The notes under the pieces are model-generated. The model saw only the letters and a program-made list of their open reading frames with translations, ran no database searches and was not told the DNA's origin. The translations under genes were made by a program, and so were the position numbers. Positions 50,169 through 58,725 of a DNA stretch of 64,000 nucleotides are shown here, one piece after another. Positions within the stretch are counted from its first letter, which is position 1; the number at the start of each line of letters is the position of its first letter. The DNA is from BRHc4a sp049323915 (lineage in GTDB: Bacteria; Bacillota; Desulfotomaculia; Desulfotomaculales; Desulfocucumaceae). The stretch covers positions 1 to 64,000 of the forward strand of contig JBMOPC010000058.1 of NCBI GenBank assembly GCA_049323915.1, read 5' to 3'.

Positions 50169-50269
50169 GCCGGGGGGGCATGTTAGACTGTACATTTTTA
50201 TCATGCGGGAGTATTGTTAAGATATAGAAAATTATGCTAAAGGTCAGCATTGAAAAGAGGAACGTTTTT

Positions 50270-50632
50270 ATGTCGCTATTATCTCAACTGGAGTCAGAAA
50301 TCTGCGAGACCTTTATCAAGCTGCAGAGAGAGCTTACCGGAAGGGGCCCCGAAGAGACAAGGGCTTATATATTCAGGGACATGGTCATTGTCCGAGCCAA
50401 GGGGATACTTACAAAACAGGAAATGCATGTGGCCGCTACCCGGAGGGGAAGGAGCCTGGTAAAACAGATGCGCCAGGAACTCCGGGAAACATATCTGGAA
50501 AGAATTGAGGGGATGATAACCAGCATTATGGGCTGCCGGGTGGTCAGCAGCCATGGCGATATAAGCATCCGGACAGGCGACGCGCTGGAGGTTTTCATAT
50601 TGGAGTGCGATCTCAATAAAAAGCTGAAATAA
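50270..50632 (+). CDS. DUF2294/MpsC-like protein
   Basis: A 120-residue protein with ETFIKLQRELTGRGPEETRAYIFRDMVIVRAKG and LVKQMRQELRETYLERIEGMITSIMGCRVVSSHGDI in the C-terminal half, typical of DUF2294 (also called MpsC). No membrane segment. Function is unsettled; MpsC has been linked to a membrane-potential system in staphylococci, but no partner genes are here. ATG 50270 follows AAGAGGAAC; a frame start at 50234 is less likely. Confidence 0.75.
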   Translation: MSLLSQLESEICETFIKLQRELTGRGPEETRAYIFRDMVIVRAKGILTKQEMHVAATRRGRSLVKQMRQELRETYLERIEGMITSIMGCRVVSSHGDISIRTGDALEVFILECDLNKKLK

Positions 50633-50641
50633 GCCGCGGTG

Positions 50642-50670
50642 TTGCCATTTTTGCAGTTAAACTGTATAAT
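50642..50670 (+). promoter_or_regulatory. Strong sigma-A type promoter for a small transcript
   Basis: TTGCCA (50642-50647) and perfect TATAAT (50665-50670), spacer 17. Confidence 0.7.
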
Positions 50671-50692
50671 TGAAGTACAATCAAAGGTGGAC

Positions 50693-50785
50693 ATGAAGCG
50701 GGAGCGCCTTGAGCGGCGGCTTTGGCCTCAGGTAAACCAGCACATAACGGCATACGGTGAGGTGCCTTTTGTGTTGGTTTTTTAG
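50693..50785 (+). ncRNA. Small transcript: 30-codon ORF or small RNA with terminator-like stem
   Basis: From the promoter at 50642 a short RNA would start near 50677. AAAGGTGG precedes ATG 50693, which opens a 30-codon frame (MKRERLERRLWPQ ... PFVLVF, TAG 50783). The same segment ends in a long hairpin, AACCAGCACA (50734-50743) / TGTGTTGGTT (50769-50778) with inner GGCA/TGCC, followed by TTTTTT. The stem overlaps the frame's end, which is more natural for a small RNA with a terminator than for a coding gene, but the ribosome site is good. Undecided. The rest of 50633-50953 shows nothing else clear. Confidence 0.5.
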
Positions 50786-50953
50786 TTTGTCATCGGCAGC
50801 CATTGGGCACGTAGCTGTGGAGGTGGTTATAAAAAACGTTCATTGAAGGAATTTTGTTTTCTGTGGCAAAAGTATAGTATAAAAAATTAATTGTTTTTCC
50901 CTGCCGGCATTTTTTGTAGTACCATTTTGTTGTATTTTAAGGGAGGGTTTAAG

Positions 50954-51280
50954 GTGGCTAATTTTACATGTGACACTTGCGGAAAAGAGATCCACGCCAT
51001 TGATGGCATACTTTCCTGGACAAGGGAAGATCACCGGCTGGGCAATTTCAAGCTGACGCACAAGGAGTCCCTGGGGACGGGCTGCCAGCCGAAGGAAAAC
51101 AACAGATACAGGGAGTTGTACACCCTGACCCTGGCCACCGGTTTTATGGAGTTCATTTCATACCTTCTGGAGCGGTGGGAGGACGGCTTTTCTCTGACCG
51201 AGCCCCAAACATTAAGGAATGTCATGCGCCAGTTAAACCTGCACATCCATGAAAAGCTTCTTATGATGATTGAGGACTAA
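50954..51280 (+). CDS. Hypothetical protein with N-terminal CxxC knuckle
   Basis: A 108-residue protein starting MANFTCDTCGKEIHAIDGILSW. The CDTC, with later H and C residues (HRLGNFKLTH, GTGC), could bind zinc. The C-terminal half is helical (LTLATGFMEFISYLLERW). GTG 50954 follows GGGAGGG. No known family recognised; the repeat array starts about 60 bases behind it. Confidence 0.65.
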   Translation: MANFTCDTCGKEIHAIDGILSWTREDHRLGNFKLTHKESLGTGCQPKENNRYRELYTLTLATGFMEFISYLLERWEDGFSLTEPQTLRNVMRQLNLHIHEKLLMMIED

Positions 51281-51339
51281 AAAAATAATATCAAAAACGC
51301 TGAATAAATGATCCGGGCTCGGTCCATAATAATTGCGTA

Positions 51340-51730
51340 GGGTTCGTAATGGCCGAGCCCAGACTGTTACAGGGTCAAAAAGGCTCTGTAATGGTCGGCC
51401 AAAGGTTAATATCGGGTCAAATGGCTCGGTATTAGCCGGCGGGAAGATCTATGTATGTTCCGGCAGGCTTTGTAATAGTCCCAAAGATTATTACAGGGTC
51501 GCAAGGGATGTGCATAGGTCGAGCTAAGATTATTACGGTTGCCGGATATATTCAGCTTTGTTGATATACGAGGTCTGCAGCAGTCGAGAGATTGCTGCAG
51601 GCTTCCTAGGTAGCCGTAATAGTCGAGCAAAGGTCATTGCGGGTGCCGTAATGGTCTATAATGGCCGAAAGGTCATTGTTGGCTATGCAGGTATTCGTAG
51701 TGGCTGTAGCGTAGTTCATTACGGGCTCAC
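51340..51730. repeat. Array of about ten degenerate palindromic repeats
   Basis: Units begin near 51346, 51388, 51429, 51472, 51510, 51545, 51577, 51616, 51648/51657 and 51697, at 32-43-base spacing (the last about 40). A rough consensus is GTAATRGTCGAGCAAAGRT then an ATTAC-like arm and GGGTC. Most units can form a short stem, and arm sequences change together (GTAATA/TATTAC at 51472, GCAGCA/TGCTGC at 51577), while the loop GTCGAG.AAAG is kept. It is not CRISPR: the repeats are degenerate, there are no constant-length unique spacers and no cas genes. The short frames crossing the array look spurious. A terminator follows, so it may be transcribed. Confidence 0.6.
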
Positions 51731-51731
51731 T

Positions 51732-51767
51732 AAAAAAAACTCTCCTCTTTATGGGGAGAGTTTTTTT
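51732..51767. terminator. Strong terminator behind the palindrome array
   Basis: AACTCTCC / GGGAGAGTT stem flanked by A8 and T7, so usable from both directions. Confidence 0.9.
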
Positions 51768-51861
51768 GTGTGCACACCTGTCAAAAAAAACTTGATTGTT
51801 TTGGCCCGGTGATGTAATTTTACATGAGAATAATATTTTTAAGAGCCGGGAGAGGCCGTCG

Positions 51862-53205
51862 ATGATAATTACAATCATAGGAGCCGGCAAGGTTGGGACT
51901 GAAATAGCTCACAGGCTTAGTGAGGAAGGCCACGATATTGTTGTGATAGACCGCAATGAGTCGCAGCTGGCCAAGATCAATGAAACGCTTGATGTCCTCA
52001 CTGTCAAGGGGAATGGCTCAAGCTCCCAGCTATTGAAAGACATCGGGGTGTCTGACAGCGACCTGCTTGTTGCTGTTACCGACAGCGACGAGATCAACAT
52101 GATTTCCTGCATGACCGCAAAGAGGGTGGGAGTTGCCAGGACCATCGCCAGGATCAGGGACCCGGATTATGTCAGGGACCTGATTATATCCAAGGAGGAC
52201 CTGGGCATTGACCTGGTGATAAACCCCGACTACGCCGCCTCCACGGAAATATCAAGGCTGCTGACCATGAACCTCTCCATTCACACCGAACACTTTGCCA
52301 ACGGCAAGGTGCAGCTGGCCGAGCTGGCGGTTGAAGAGTGCAATGTTGAGTTTGCCGGTAAAAGGATACAGGACATTGACCTTCCCAAGTCCTCCCTTAT
52401 CGTGGGCATATCCCGCAAGGGGGAAATGATAGTGCCCGGCGGCAGGGACCAGATAAAGTCCGGCGACACCATTTACGTGGTGGGAAACAATGACTCAATC
52501 AACAAGTTGTACCTCAAGTTCAAGAGAAAGAGACAGAAAGTACACAACGTGATAATACTGGGGGGCGGCAGGATAGGCCTTTATCTGGCTGAAAAGCTCA
52601 GCAAAAGAGGCATGAGGGTAAAAATTATCGAGCAGAATGCCGAAAGATGCCATGAACTGGCCAACAGGCTGTCAGACGTCCTCATACTGAAGGGGGACGG
52701 CACAGACGTGGACCTCCTGAAAAGGGAGGGCATACACGAGACCGACGCCTTTGTGGCGGTAACCGGATTTGACGAGGAAAACCTGCTCATTGCCCTCCTG
52801 GTCAAGCAGCTGGGCGCCAAGAGGGTGATCGCCAAGGTCAGCCGTCCCAGCTATGCCCCGCTGGTGGAGCGGCTTGGCGTTGACGCCGCCATCAGCCCCC
52901 GGCTGATCACCATCAGTGAAATAATGAGATTTATCAGGGGAGGCAGGCTCCTGTCGCTGGTGCTGCTTCTGAACGAGCAGGCCGAGGCCCTGGAGGTCAT
53001 CGTACAGCCGGGCAGCAAGATTGCCGGCAGGTCCCTGTCGTCTTCGGGTCTGCCGAAAGGGGTTATCATAGGGGCCATATCCCGGGGTAATAGGATAATC
53101 ATTCCCGAGGGCAGCCATGTGATACAGGCCGATGACCGACTGGTGGTCTTTGCCCTGGGGCATGTTGTCCATACTGTTGAGGCTCTTTGCAGCCGGGAGG
53201 ATTAG
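51862..53205 (+). CDS. trkA: Trk potassium uptake regulator TrkA
   Basis: A 447-residue protein of two RCK units: residues 1 to about 220 with IITIIGAGKVGTEIAHRL (NAD-binding GxGxxG) and about 225-447 with NVIILGGGRIGLYLAEKL, each followed by an RCK_C part. It gates the TrkH channel in response to nucleotides. ATG 51862 (MIITIIGAG) follows GGGAGAGG; the longer frame from 51796 crosses a non-coding zone. TrkH follows with TTG 53210 four bases after the stop. Confidence 0.95.
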   Translation: MIITIIGAGKVGTEIAHRLSEEGHDIVVIDRNESQLAKINETLDVLTVKGNGSSSQLLKDIGVSDSDLLVAVTDSDEINMISCMTAKRVGVARTIARIRDPDYVRDLIISKEDLGIDLVINPDYAASTEISRLLTMNLSIHTEHFANGKVQLAELAVEECNVEFAGKRIQDIDLPKSSLIVGISRKGEMIVPGGRDQIKSGDTIYVVGNNDSINKLYLKFKRKRQKVHNVIILGGGRIGLYLAEKLSKRGMRVKIIEQNAERCHELANRLSDVLILKGDGTDVDLLKREGIHETDAFVAVTGFDEENLLIALLVKQLGAKRVIAKVSRPSYAPLVERLGVDAAISPRLITISEIMRFIRGGRLLSLVLLLNEQAEALEVIVQPGSKIAGRSLSSSGLPKGVIIGAISRGNRIIIPEGSHVIQADDRLVVFALGHVVHTVEALCSRED

Positions 53206-53209
53206 CCAG

Positions 53210-54655
53210 TTGAACAAAAAGCTTATATTAAAAGCACTGGGACTGATACTGCTTTGCGAAGGGGCAGCCATGGTCCCGTCTCTTTTGATGACATTTTATT
53301 TTTCCGAAAAAGACTGGCAGGCTTTTATTATCAGCATAATAATAACCCTTCTGGCGGGGGGGCTGATGACGGCGCTGGGCACCGGGGCCCAGGGCAACGT
53401 GGGGTACCGGGAGGGCTTTGCCGTTGCCGCCTTCGGCTGGATTATACTGGCCGGGTTCGGATCTTTGCCGTATATGTTGACAGGTGTGCTGCCAAACCCG
53501 GTGGACGCGTACTTTGAGACCATGTCCGGCTTTACCACCACCGGGGCCTCGGTTATAACCGACGTGGAGATACTGTCCCATGGCATGCTGCTCTGGCGCA
53601 GCCTGACACACTGGCTGGGCGGCATGGGTATCATCGTGCTGACCGTGGCGCTTATACCGTCACTGAAGATAGCGGGACTGCAGATGTTCAAGGCCGAGGT
53701 TCCCGGCCCCACAAAAAGCAAGGTGCTGCCCAGGATAGCCCAGACATCGAGAGAGCTGTACAAAATATACCTCTTGATTACAGCAGCCGAGATCATACTA
53801 TTAACGCTGGCCGGAATGGATTTGTTCGACTCATTCATCCATACCTTCGGCACCGTCGCCACCGGGGGATTCTCCAGCAAAGGCGCCAGCATAGCCGCAT
53901 ATGACAGCTTTTTAATCGAGATTATCATAGTGTTTTTTATGGTCATCTGCGGTATGAACTTCGCACTGCACTACTACAGCATGAGGGGCAACTTCAGGCC
54001 CACCCTGAGGGATCCCGAGGCGCGGCTTTATATTGGCATAATACTGGCGGCAACGGCATTTATCACCATCGACCTGGTATTGAATATGAACTACGAAGCC
54101 GGGCAGGCCGCCAGGTACTCCATTTTCCAGGTTTCATCAATCATTACCACCACAGGCTATGCTTCCGCCGATTTTGACCAGTGGCCGTCTTTCAGCAAGA
54201 TGGTGCTGCTGATCCTGATGTTTATAGGAGGGTGCGCCGGGTCCACCGGGGGCTCCATCAAGGTTTCGAGGATACTCATTATGTTCAAGGGCATCTCCCG
54301 CCAGATTACCAAATTACTTCACCCCCAGGCGGTTATTCCACTGCGCGTAGGCAAGGATATAATCCCCCAGGATGTGGCGGACAACGTGCAGACGTTCTTC
54401 TTCCTGTATTTTATTATCTTCGGGGCTTCGGTGCTGGTTGTTTCTTCTTTCGGAGTCGACCTGGTAAGCTCCATTTCAGCGGTGGCCGCCACCCTTGGCA
54501 ACGTGGGGCCGGGCTTTGGCATTGTGGGCCCGATGTCCAATTATTACTCTCTTCCCACGGCGGCAAAGGCTGTTCTTTCACTGTGCATGATTGTCGGAAG
54601 GCTTGAGCTGTACACACTGCTGGTGATAATGAGCTCCAAGTTCTGGAGGAGCTAA
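53210..54655 (+). CDS. trkH: Trk potassium uptake membrane protein TrkH
   Basis: A 481-residue polytopic protein with four pore loops, each carrying the filter-like TT-G motif: SGFTTTGASV, GTVATGGFSS, SIITTTGYASAD and LGNVGPGFG. It forms the K+ channel regulated by TrkA just upstream. TTG 53210 with GGGAGG nine bases before is chosen; a frame start at 53132 would overlap trkA by 74 bases. Confidence 0.95.
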   Translation: MNKKLILKALGLILLCEGAAMVPSLLMTFYFSEKDWQAFIISIIITLLAGGLMTALGTGAQGNVGYREGFAVAAFGWIILAGFGSLPYMLTGVLPNPVDAYFETMSGFTTTGASVITDVEILSHGMLLWRSLTHWLGGMGIIVLTVALIPSLKIAGLQMFKAEVPGPTKSKVLPRIAQTSRELYKIYLLITAAEIILLTLAGMDLFDSFIHTFGTVATGGFSSKGASIAAYDSFLIEIIIVFFMVICGMNFALHYYSMRGNFRPTLRDPEARLYIGIILAATAFITIDLVLNMNYEAGQAARYSIFQVSSIITTTGYASADFDQWPSFSKMVLLILMFIGGCAGSTGGSIKVSRILIMFKGISRQITKLLHPQAVIPLRVGKDIIPQDVADNVQTFFFLYFIIFGASVLVVSSFGVDLVSSISAVAATLGNVGPGFGIVGPMSNYYSLPTAAKAVLSLCMIVGRLELYTLLVIMSSKFWRS

Positions 54656-54721
54656 ATGTAGCCTTTGCGCTTTTTTTTCTTTATGTTAAAATATTTGCGG
54701 TGGTTGGAAGGAGGCATTTGT

Positions 54722-55450
54722 ATGTCGGGACACTCCAAATGGTCAACTATAAAGAGGAAAAAGGCCAAGGTGGATGCCGTCAGGGGAAGGATATTCACCC
54801 AGCTGGGCAAAGAGATAATTATGGCTGCCAAGGCCGGGGGAGGCGACCCCGAAAACAACCTCAGGCTTAAAAACGCCATAACCAAGGCCAAGGAGGCCAA
54901 CATCCCCAACGAAAACATACAGAGGGCCATAATGAAGGGCACCGGGGAGCTTGGAGGCGGAAGCTACGAGGAAATAGTCTACGAGGGATACGGCCCGGGC
55001 GGTGTGGCAGTGATGCTGGAGGCTATGACGGACAACCGCAACCGGACCGCCGGAGAGATAAGGCACCTGTTTTCAAAATATGGGGGCAACCTTGGTGAGA
55101 GCGGGTGCGTTTCCTGGATGTTTGAGAAAAAAGGGGTCATCATGGTGGAAAAGGGCCCGGGGGCGGACGAGGACGACCTTGTGCTGGCAGCCCTCGACGC
55201 CGGGGCCGAGGATATGAAGTCCGAAGATGATGATGTGTATGAAATAATAACGGACCCGGAAAACTTCGAGGCTGTGAGGGACGTCATCTCTGAAAAGGGG
55301 TTTAAACTCCCGGAAGCCCAGGTTTCGATGATACCGAAGACCACGGTTAAAATACAGGGGGCCCAGGCGGAAATGATGCTGAAGCTGATGGACTCACTGG
55401 AGGACCTGGATGATGTGAACGAGATTTATACCAATTTTGAGATGGACTAG
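54722..55450 (+). CDS. yebC: YebC/PmpR family protein (DUF28)
   Basis: A 242-residue protein starting MSGHSKWSTIKRKKAKVDAVRG, the invariant YebC N-terminus, with EIIMAAKAGGGDPENNLRL and SGCVSWMFEKKGVI. Family members act as transcription regulators or help ribosomes pass difficult motifs. AAGGAGG precedes ATG 54722. It heads the yebC-bofC-ruvCAB order common in Firmicutes. Confidence 0.97.
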   Translation: MSGHSKWSTIKRKKAKVDAVRGRIFTQLGKEIIMAAKAGGGDPENNLRLKNAITKAKEANIPNENIQRAIMKGTGELGGGSYEEIVYEGYGPGGVAVMLEAMTDNRNRTAGEIRHLFSKYGGNLGESGCVSWMFEKKGVIMVEKGPGADEDDLVLAALDAGAEDMKSEDDDVYEIITDPENFEAVRDVISEKGFKLPEAQVSMIPKTTVKIQGAQAEMMLKLMDSLEDLDDVNEIYTNFEMD

Positions 55451-55465
55451 CGGCTGATTTGCGGG

Positions 55466-55493
55466 GTGAGGTGTTGTGCTTCACCTCGTTTTT
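55466..55493 (+). terminator. Terminator after yebC
   Basis: GTGAGGTG / TCACCTC stem followed by GTTTTT. Confidence 0.75.
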
Positions 55494-55600
55494 ATGCTGT
55501 CCAACTCTTAGCCCGGTCTCAGCCGGGAGCGCCCGCCGGTGTTTTAACACCTGCAAAAATGGCAATAATAAGTGTTGAAACAATTGGCGGGGGCGTTGAA

Positions 55601-56221
55601 ATGTTTACAAGAATCAGTTATTTCGTGACAGGGATGGTAATAACCGTGGCGGTGGCTGCGGCCGTGTTTTTGGGGGCGGTTTTTATCGCGGGCCCGGCTG
55701 TGTGGCCTTTGCTGCCGGTTTTTGGCGATGTCGGGGGCAAGGTGGTGGCGCCCGGGGCCGTGCTGAAAAAGGAAAACAGTTACCTGTGCGGTGACGTGGA
55801 ACTGTCTTTCCAGGGGCAGGCCCCGGGGGGGATTGTTGGCAGGAGCTTAAAGGACCTGCGCGGTAAATATACTGAAAGCGAAGGCTGGTCGGTGGATTTA
55901 AAAAATGAAAAACTGGTGGTACTTAGGAAAACAGTTGATGAATTCTGCAGCCTGCACAGCCGGTACCGGCACCTCGGTGTTCAAAACGGCAGGCTGGCGG
56001 TGTACCAGGGGCCTCTGGGATTCGACAAAAAGCTTCTGAGGGTGGAAGAAAGCAAAAGAATAGAAATGCTGCCCCGGGGGCTCAGTGAAAAGCTTCAAAA
56101 GGCCCGGGAATTCGACAGGCTTTCGCCGGAAGAAAAGTCCGCCCTGCGCGGTGAGCTGGAGTTTATTGATGAAACCGCCCTTAACAGCGCGCTCGAAAAC
56201 CTGGACGAGCTTTCAGAGTAA
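55601..56221 (+). CDS. BofC-like sporulation protein
   Basis: A 206-residue protein with one N-terminal membrane segment (about 5-30). An exported domain ends in LRVEESKRIEMLPRGLSEKLQKAREFDRLSPEEKSAL. The segment GVQNGRLAVYQGPLGFDKKLLRVEE resembles the BofC C-terminal domain, which controls the SpoIVB checkpoint protease in the forespore. In Bacillus bofC also lies beside ruvA. ATG 55601 follows GGGGGCG. Confidence 0.78.
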   Translation: MFTRISYFVTGMVITVAVAAAVFLGAVFIAGPAVWPLLPVFGDVGGKVVAPGAVLKKENSYLCGDVELSFQGQAPGGIVGRSLKDLRGKYTESEGWSVDLKNEKLVVLRKTVDEFCSLHSRYRHLGVQNGRLAVYQGPLGFDKKLLRVEESKRIEMLPRGLSEKLQKAREFDRLSPEEKSALRGELEFIDETALNSALENLDELSE

Positions 56222-56405
56222 GACGGGAGATTGAGTGATTATTGACGGTATAGCGCTTTTCGGCATATAGTCGTAATTCTGGTTTTGGCAGGGAGGATAT
56301 TTGGCCCGCTTACCAGAATTTTTATAGCGCTTGGGATAATACAGTTCATTTTTTTTAGGTTTTAGAGGCTTTTATTCAACTGACTAACACAACGGAGGTT
56401 GCCGG

Positions 56406-56897
56406 TTGATAATATTGGGAGTCGATCCGGGAACGGCCATAACCGGTTACGGTGTCGTCGGGTTCTGCGGGAACAGGTTTAGTGTACTCCAGTACGGCTG
56501 TGTAAGGACAAGCCCGGACATGGACCTGGCGGGCCGCCTGGGGGTGCTTTATCAAAGCCTTAATGGCGTCATAAACGGGTATAGCCCCGACCATTTCGCC
56601 ATTGAGCAGCTTTTTTTCAACAAAAATGCCAAAACGGCCCTTGCGGTGGGCCATGCCAGGGGGGTGGCCATGCTGGCGGCGATTCAGTCCGGACTGCCGG
56701 TGTTTGAGTATACCCCGCTGCAGGTAAAGCAGGCCGTGGTGGGGAACGGGAGGGCGGCTAAGGAGCAGGTGCAGTTTATGGTCAAGACGCTTCTTAATCT
56801 TGACAGCAAGCCCAGTCCCGACGATGTGGCCGACGCGCTGGCAGTGGCTATGTGCCACGCCTTCAGATGGTCCGGAACGGAGGCGCTGCGAAGATGA
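56406..56897 (+). CDS. ruvC: Holliday junction resolvase RuvC
   Basis: A 163-residue nuclease of standard length. Catalytic acids are in ILGVDPGTAITGYG (D7), FAIEQLFF and SPDDVADALAVAMCH. It cleaves Holliday junctions with RuvAB. TTG 56406 follows GGAGG. The stop overlaps the ruvA start (ATGA). Confidence 0.97.
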   Translation: MIILGVDPGTAITGYGVVGFCGNRFSVLQYGCVRTSPDMDLAGRLGVLYQSLNGVINGYSPDHFAIEQLFFNKNAKTALAVGHARGVAMLAAIQSGLPVFEYTPLQVKQAVVGNGRAAKEQVQFMVKTLLNLDSKPSPDDVADALAVAMCHAFRWSGTEALRR

Positions 56898-57508
56898 TCG
56901 CCTTTCTCAGGGGAAAGCTTTACTCCGTAAGGGAAGACGCCGTAATTGTAGATGTCGGCGGGGTGGGATACCAGGTCCATGTGCCCCTTTCCGCTATCCC
57001 CGGGCTGCCTTCCACCGGACAGGACGTGCTGCTGCACACCTATATGGTCGTGCGGGAGGACGGCATAAGCCTTTTCGGTTTTGACACCGTGGAGGCGCTT
57101 AATGTTTTTTGCCTTCTGCTCAATGTCAACGGGGTGGGCCCAAGGGGAGCACTGAGCCTGCTGTCGGTAATCACCCCCGGTAACCTTGTGCTGGCGGTGA
57201 AGGATGAAAATATTGGGCTTATTACCCGTGCCCCGGGCATAGGAAAAAAAATTGCCCAGAGGATTGTACTGGAGCTGAAAGATAAACTGAAGGCCGAAGA
57301 CCACCCCTCCGGGAGCGGGGCTGTGACATTAAGGCAGGGAGAAGGAGCCGGGGACGCTGTGGAAGCGCTGTTATCCCTGGGTTACGGGATGTCCCAGGCG
57401 TCCCAGGCGGTGGACAGGGCGGCTGCCGAAATGGGAGCCGGCGCCGTCACAGCCGATCTGGTACGGCAGGCCTTAAGGCACCTGGCCGACCTAAGGCCGG
57501 GCAGATAG
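56894..57508 (+). CDS. ruvA: Holliday junction branch-migration protein RuvA
   Basis: A 204-residue protein starting MIAFLRGKLYSVREDAVIVDVGGVGY. The helix-hairpin-helix regions are LLNVNGVGPRGALSLLS and APGIGKKIAQRIVLEL, and the C-terminal domain III contacts RuvB (DAVEALLSLGYG). ATG 56894 overlaps ruvC by four bases. Confidence 0.97.
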   Translation: MIAFLRGKLYSVREDAVIVDVGGVGYQVHVPLSAIPGLPSTGQDVLLHTYMVVREDGISLFGFDTVEALNVFCLLLNVNGVGPRGALSLLSVITPGNLVLAVKDENIGLITRAPGIGKKIAQRIVLELKDKLKAEDHPSGSGAVTLRQGEGAGDAVEALLSLGYGMSQASQAVDRAAAEMGAGAVTADLVRQALRHLADLRPGR

Positions 57509-57517
57509 TATACTAGC

Positions 57518-57585
57518 TGTCAGGAGACAGAATCCAGGAGCCAGGAGCCAGAATAATATAAGCCGGACTTAATGAATTCTGACGG
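57518..57585. repeat. GAATTCAGA-family repeat between ruvA and ruvB
   Basis: Contains CTGTCAGGAGACAGAATCC, AGGAGCCAGAAT and GAATTCTGACGG; the outer parts are inverted relative to each other. Same word family as 22341-22470. Confidence 0.5.
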
Positions 57586-57626
57586 AAAATAATATCAGGT
57601 AAGTTATTATCAAGGGCGGTTATATT

Positions 57627-58676
57627 ATGGACAGTAACACGGTGAAAAGGGTGATATCCCCCCAGTTGCGATCCGAAGACTCGGAAACCGAGGGGAGCTT
57701 GAGGCCCCGCAGGCTGTCTGAATACATAGGGCAGCAAAAGGTGAAGGAAACGATACAGATATTCATCCAGGCCGCCAGAGAGAGAGGGGAGCCCCTTGAC
57801 CATGTGCTTTTGTACGGCCCGCCAGGGCTGGGCAAAACCACCCTGGCCAATATAATCGCCAATGAGATGGGGGTTAGCATACGGGTGACATCGGGTCCTG
57901 CCATAGAAAGGCCCGGAGACCTGGCGGCATTACTGACAAATCTTGAGGCGGGAGATGTTCTTTTTATCGACGAGGTGCACCGCCTCTCAAGGCCGGTGGA
58001 GGAAATACTGTACCCGGCCATGGAGGATTATGCCATCGACATAATTATCGGTAAGGGGCCCGGAGCCCGGTCAATCAGGCTGGATCTGCCCCGCTTCACC
58101 ATGATTGGGGCCACCACCAGGGCCGGAATGATTACCTCGCCGCTGAGGGACCGCTTCGGGGTTATCAGCAGGCTGGATTTTTACCATGAGGATGAGCTTG
58201 TATCCATCATATCAAGGGCGGCCTCGATACTGGATGTCAGAGTTGATCCCGGCGGTGCGGCTGAAATAGGAAGAAGGGCCAGGGGTACGCCCAGGGTGGC
58301 CAACAGGCTTTTGAAAAGGGTCCGGGATTATGCCCAGGTCAGGCATGACGGAATTATCGACAGAGAAGTGGCTGTGGAGGCCCTTGAATTTTTCGAGGTG
58401 GACCCGCTGGGGCTGGACGAGATAGACCGGCGCCTGCTGCGGGTTATTATAGAAAAGTTCGGAGGAGGACCGGTGGGGCTGGATACCCTGGCGGCGGCGG
58501 TCAGTGAGGAGTCCGACACGGTGGAGGACGTATACGAGCCGTATCTGATGCAAAAGGGGCTTCTGGCAAGGACACCCCGCGGCAGGGTGGTGACGGCCGC
58601 GTCGTACCGGCACCTGGGAATAGCCTCAGAGGATAAGTCAGGCGGGACGGAGCAGGGATCCCTCCCCCTGCGGTGA
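57627..58676 (+). CDS. ruvB: Holliday junction branch-migration helicase RuvB
   Basis: A 349-residue AAA+ ATPase: RPRRLSEYIGQQKVKE, Walker A GPPGLGKTTLAN, Walker B LFIDEVHR, sensor GATTRAGMITSPLRDRFG and the winged-helix end (LMQKGLLARTPRGRVVT). It drives branch migration with RuvA. It is separated from ruvA by a repeat-bearing 118-base gap rather than the usual tight coupling. Confidence 0.97.
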   Translation: MDSNTVKRVISPQLRSEDSETEGSLRPRRLSEYIGQQKVKETIQIFIQAARERGEPLDHVLLYGPPGLGKTTLANIIANEMGVSIRVTSGPAIERPGDLAALLTNLEAGDVLFIDEVHRLSRPVEEILYPAMEDYAIDIIIGKGPGARSIRLDLPRFTMIGATTRAGMITSPLRDRFGVISRLDFYHEDELVSIISRAASILDVRVDPGGAAEIGRRARGTPRVANRLLKRVRDYAQVRHDGIIDREVAVEALEFFEVDPLGLDEIDRRLLRVIIEKFGGGPVGLDTLAAAVSEESDTVEDVYEPYLMQKGLLARTPRGRVVTAASYRHLGIASEDKSGGTEQGSLPLR

Positions 58677-58725
58677 CGGCTGACAGCAAAATAGCTGGAA
58701 GGAGGTTCCGGCATCCGGGAAGAAT

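Noticed and set aside
51340..51730. CRISPR array
   Set aside because: Repeats are degenerate and palindromic with variable spacing. There are no unique fixed-length spacers and no cas genes nearby.
51333..51812. Short ORFs across the palindrome array (both strands)
   Set aside because: Different frames are open only because of the AT/GT-rich repeats; no ribosome sites, no consistent amino-acid repeat, and the stem arms covary as in RNA.
53132..53209. TrkH N-terminal extension overlapping trkA
   Set aside because: TTG 53210 has GGGAGG at proper spacing and begins the hydrophobic TrkH start; the extension is the trkA sequence in another frame.
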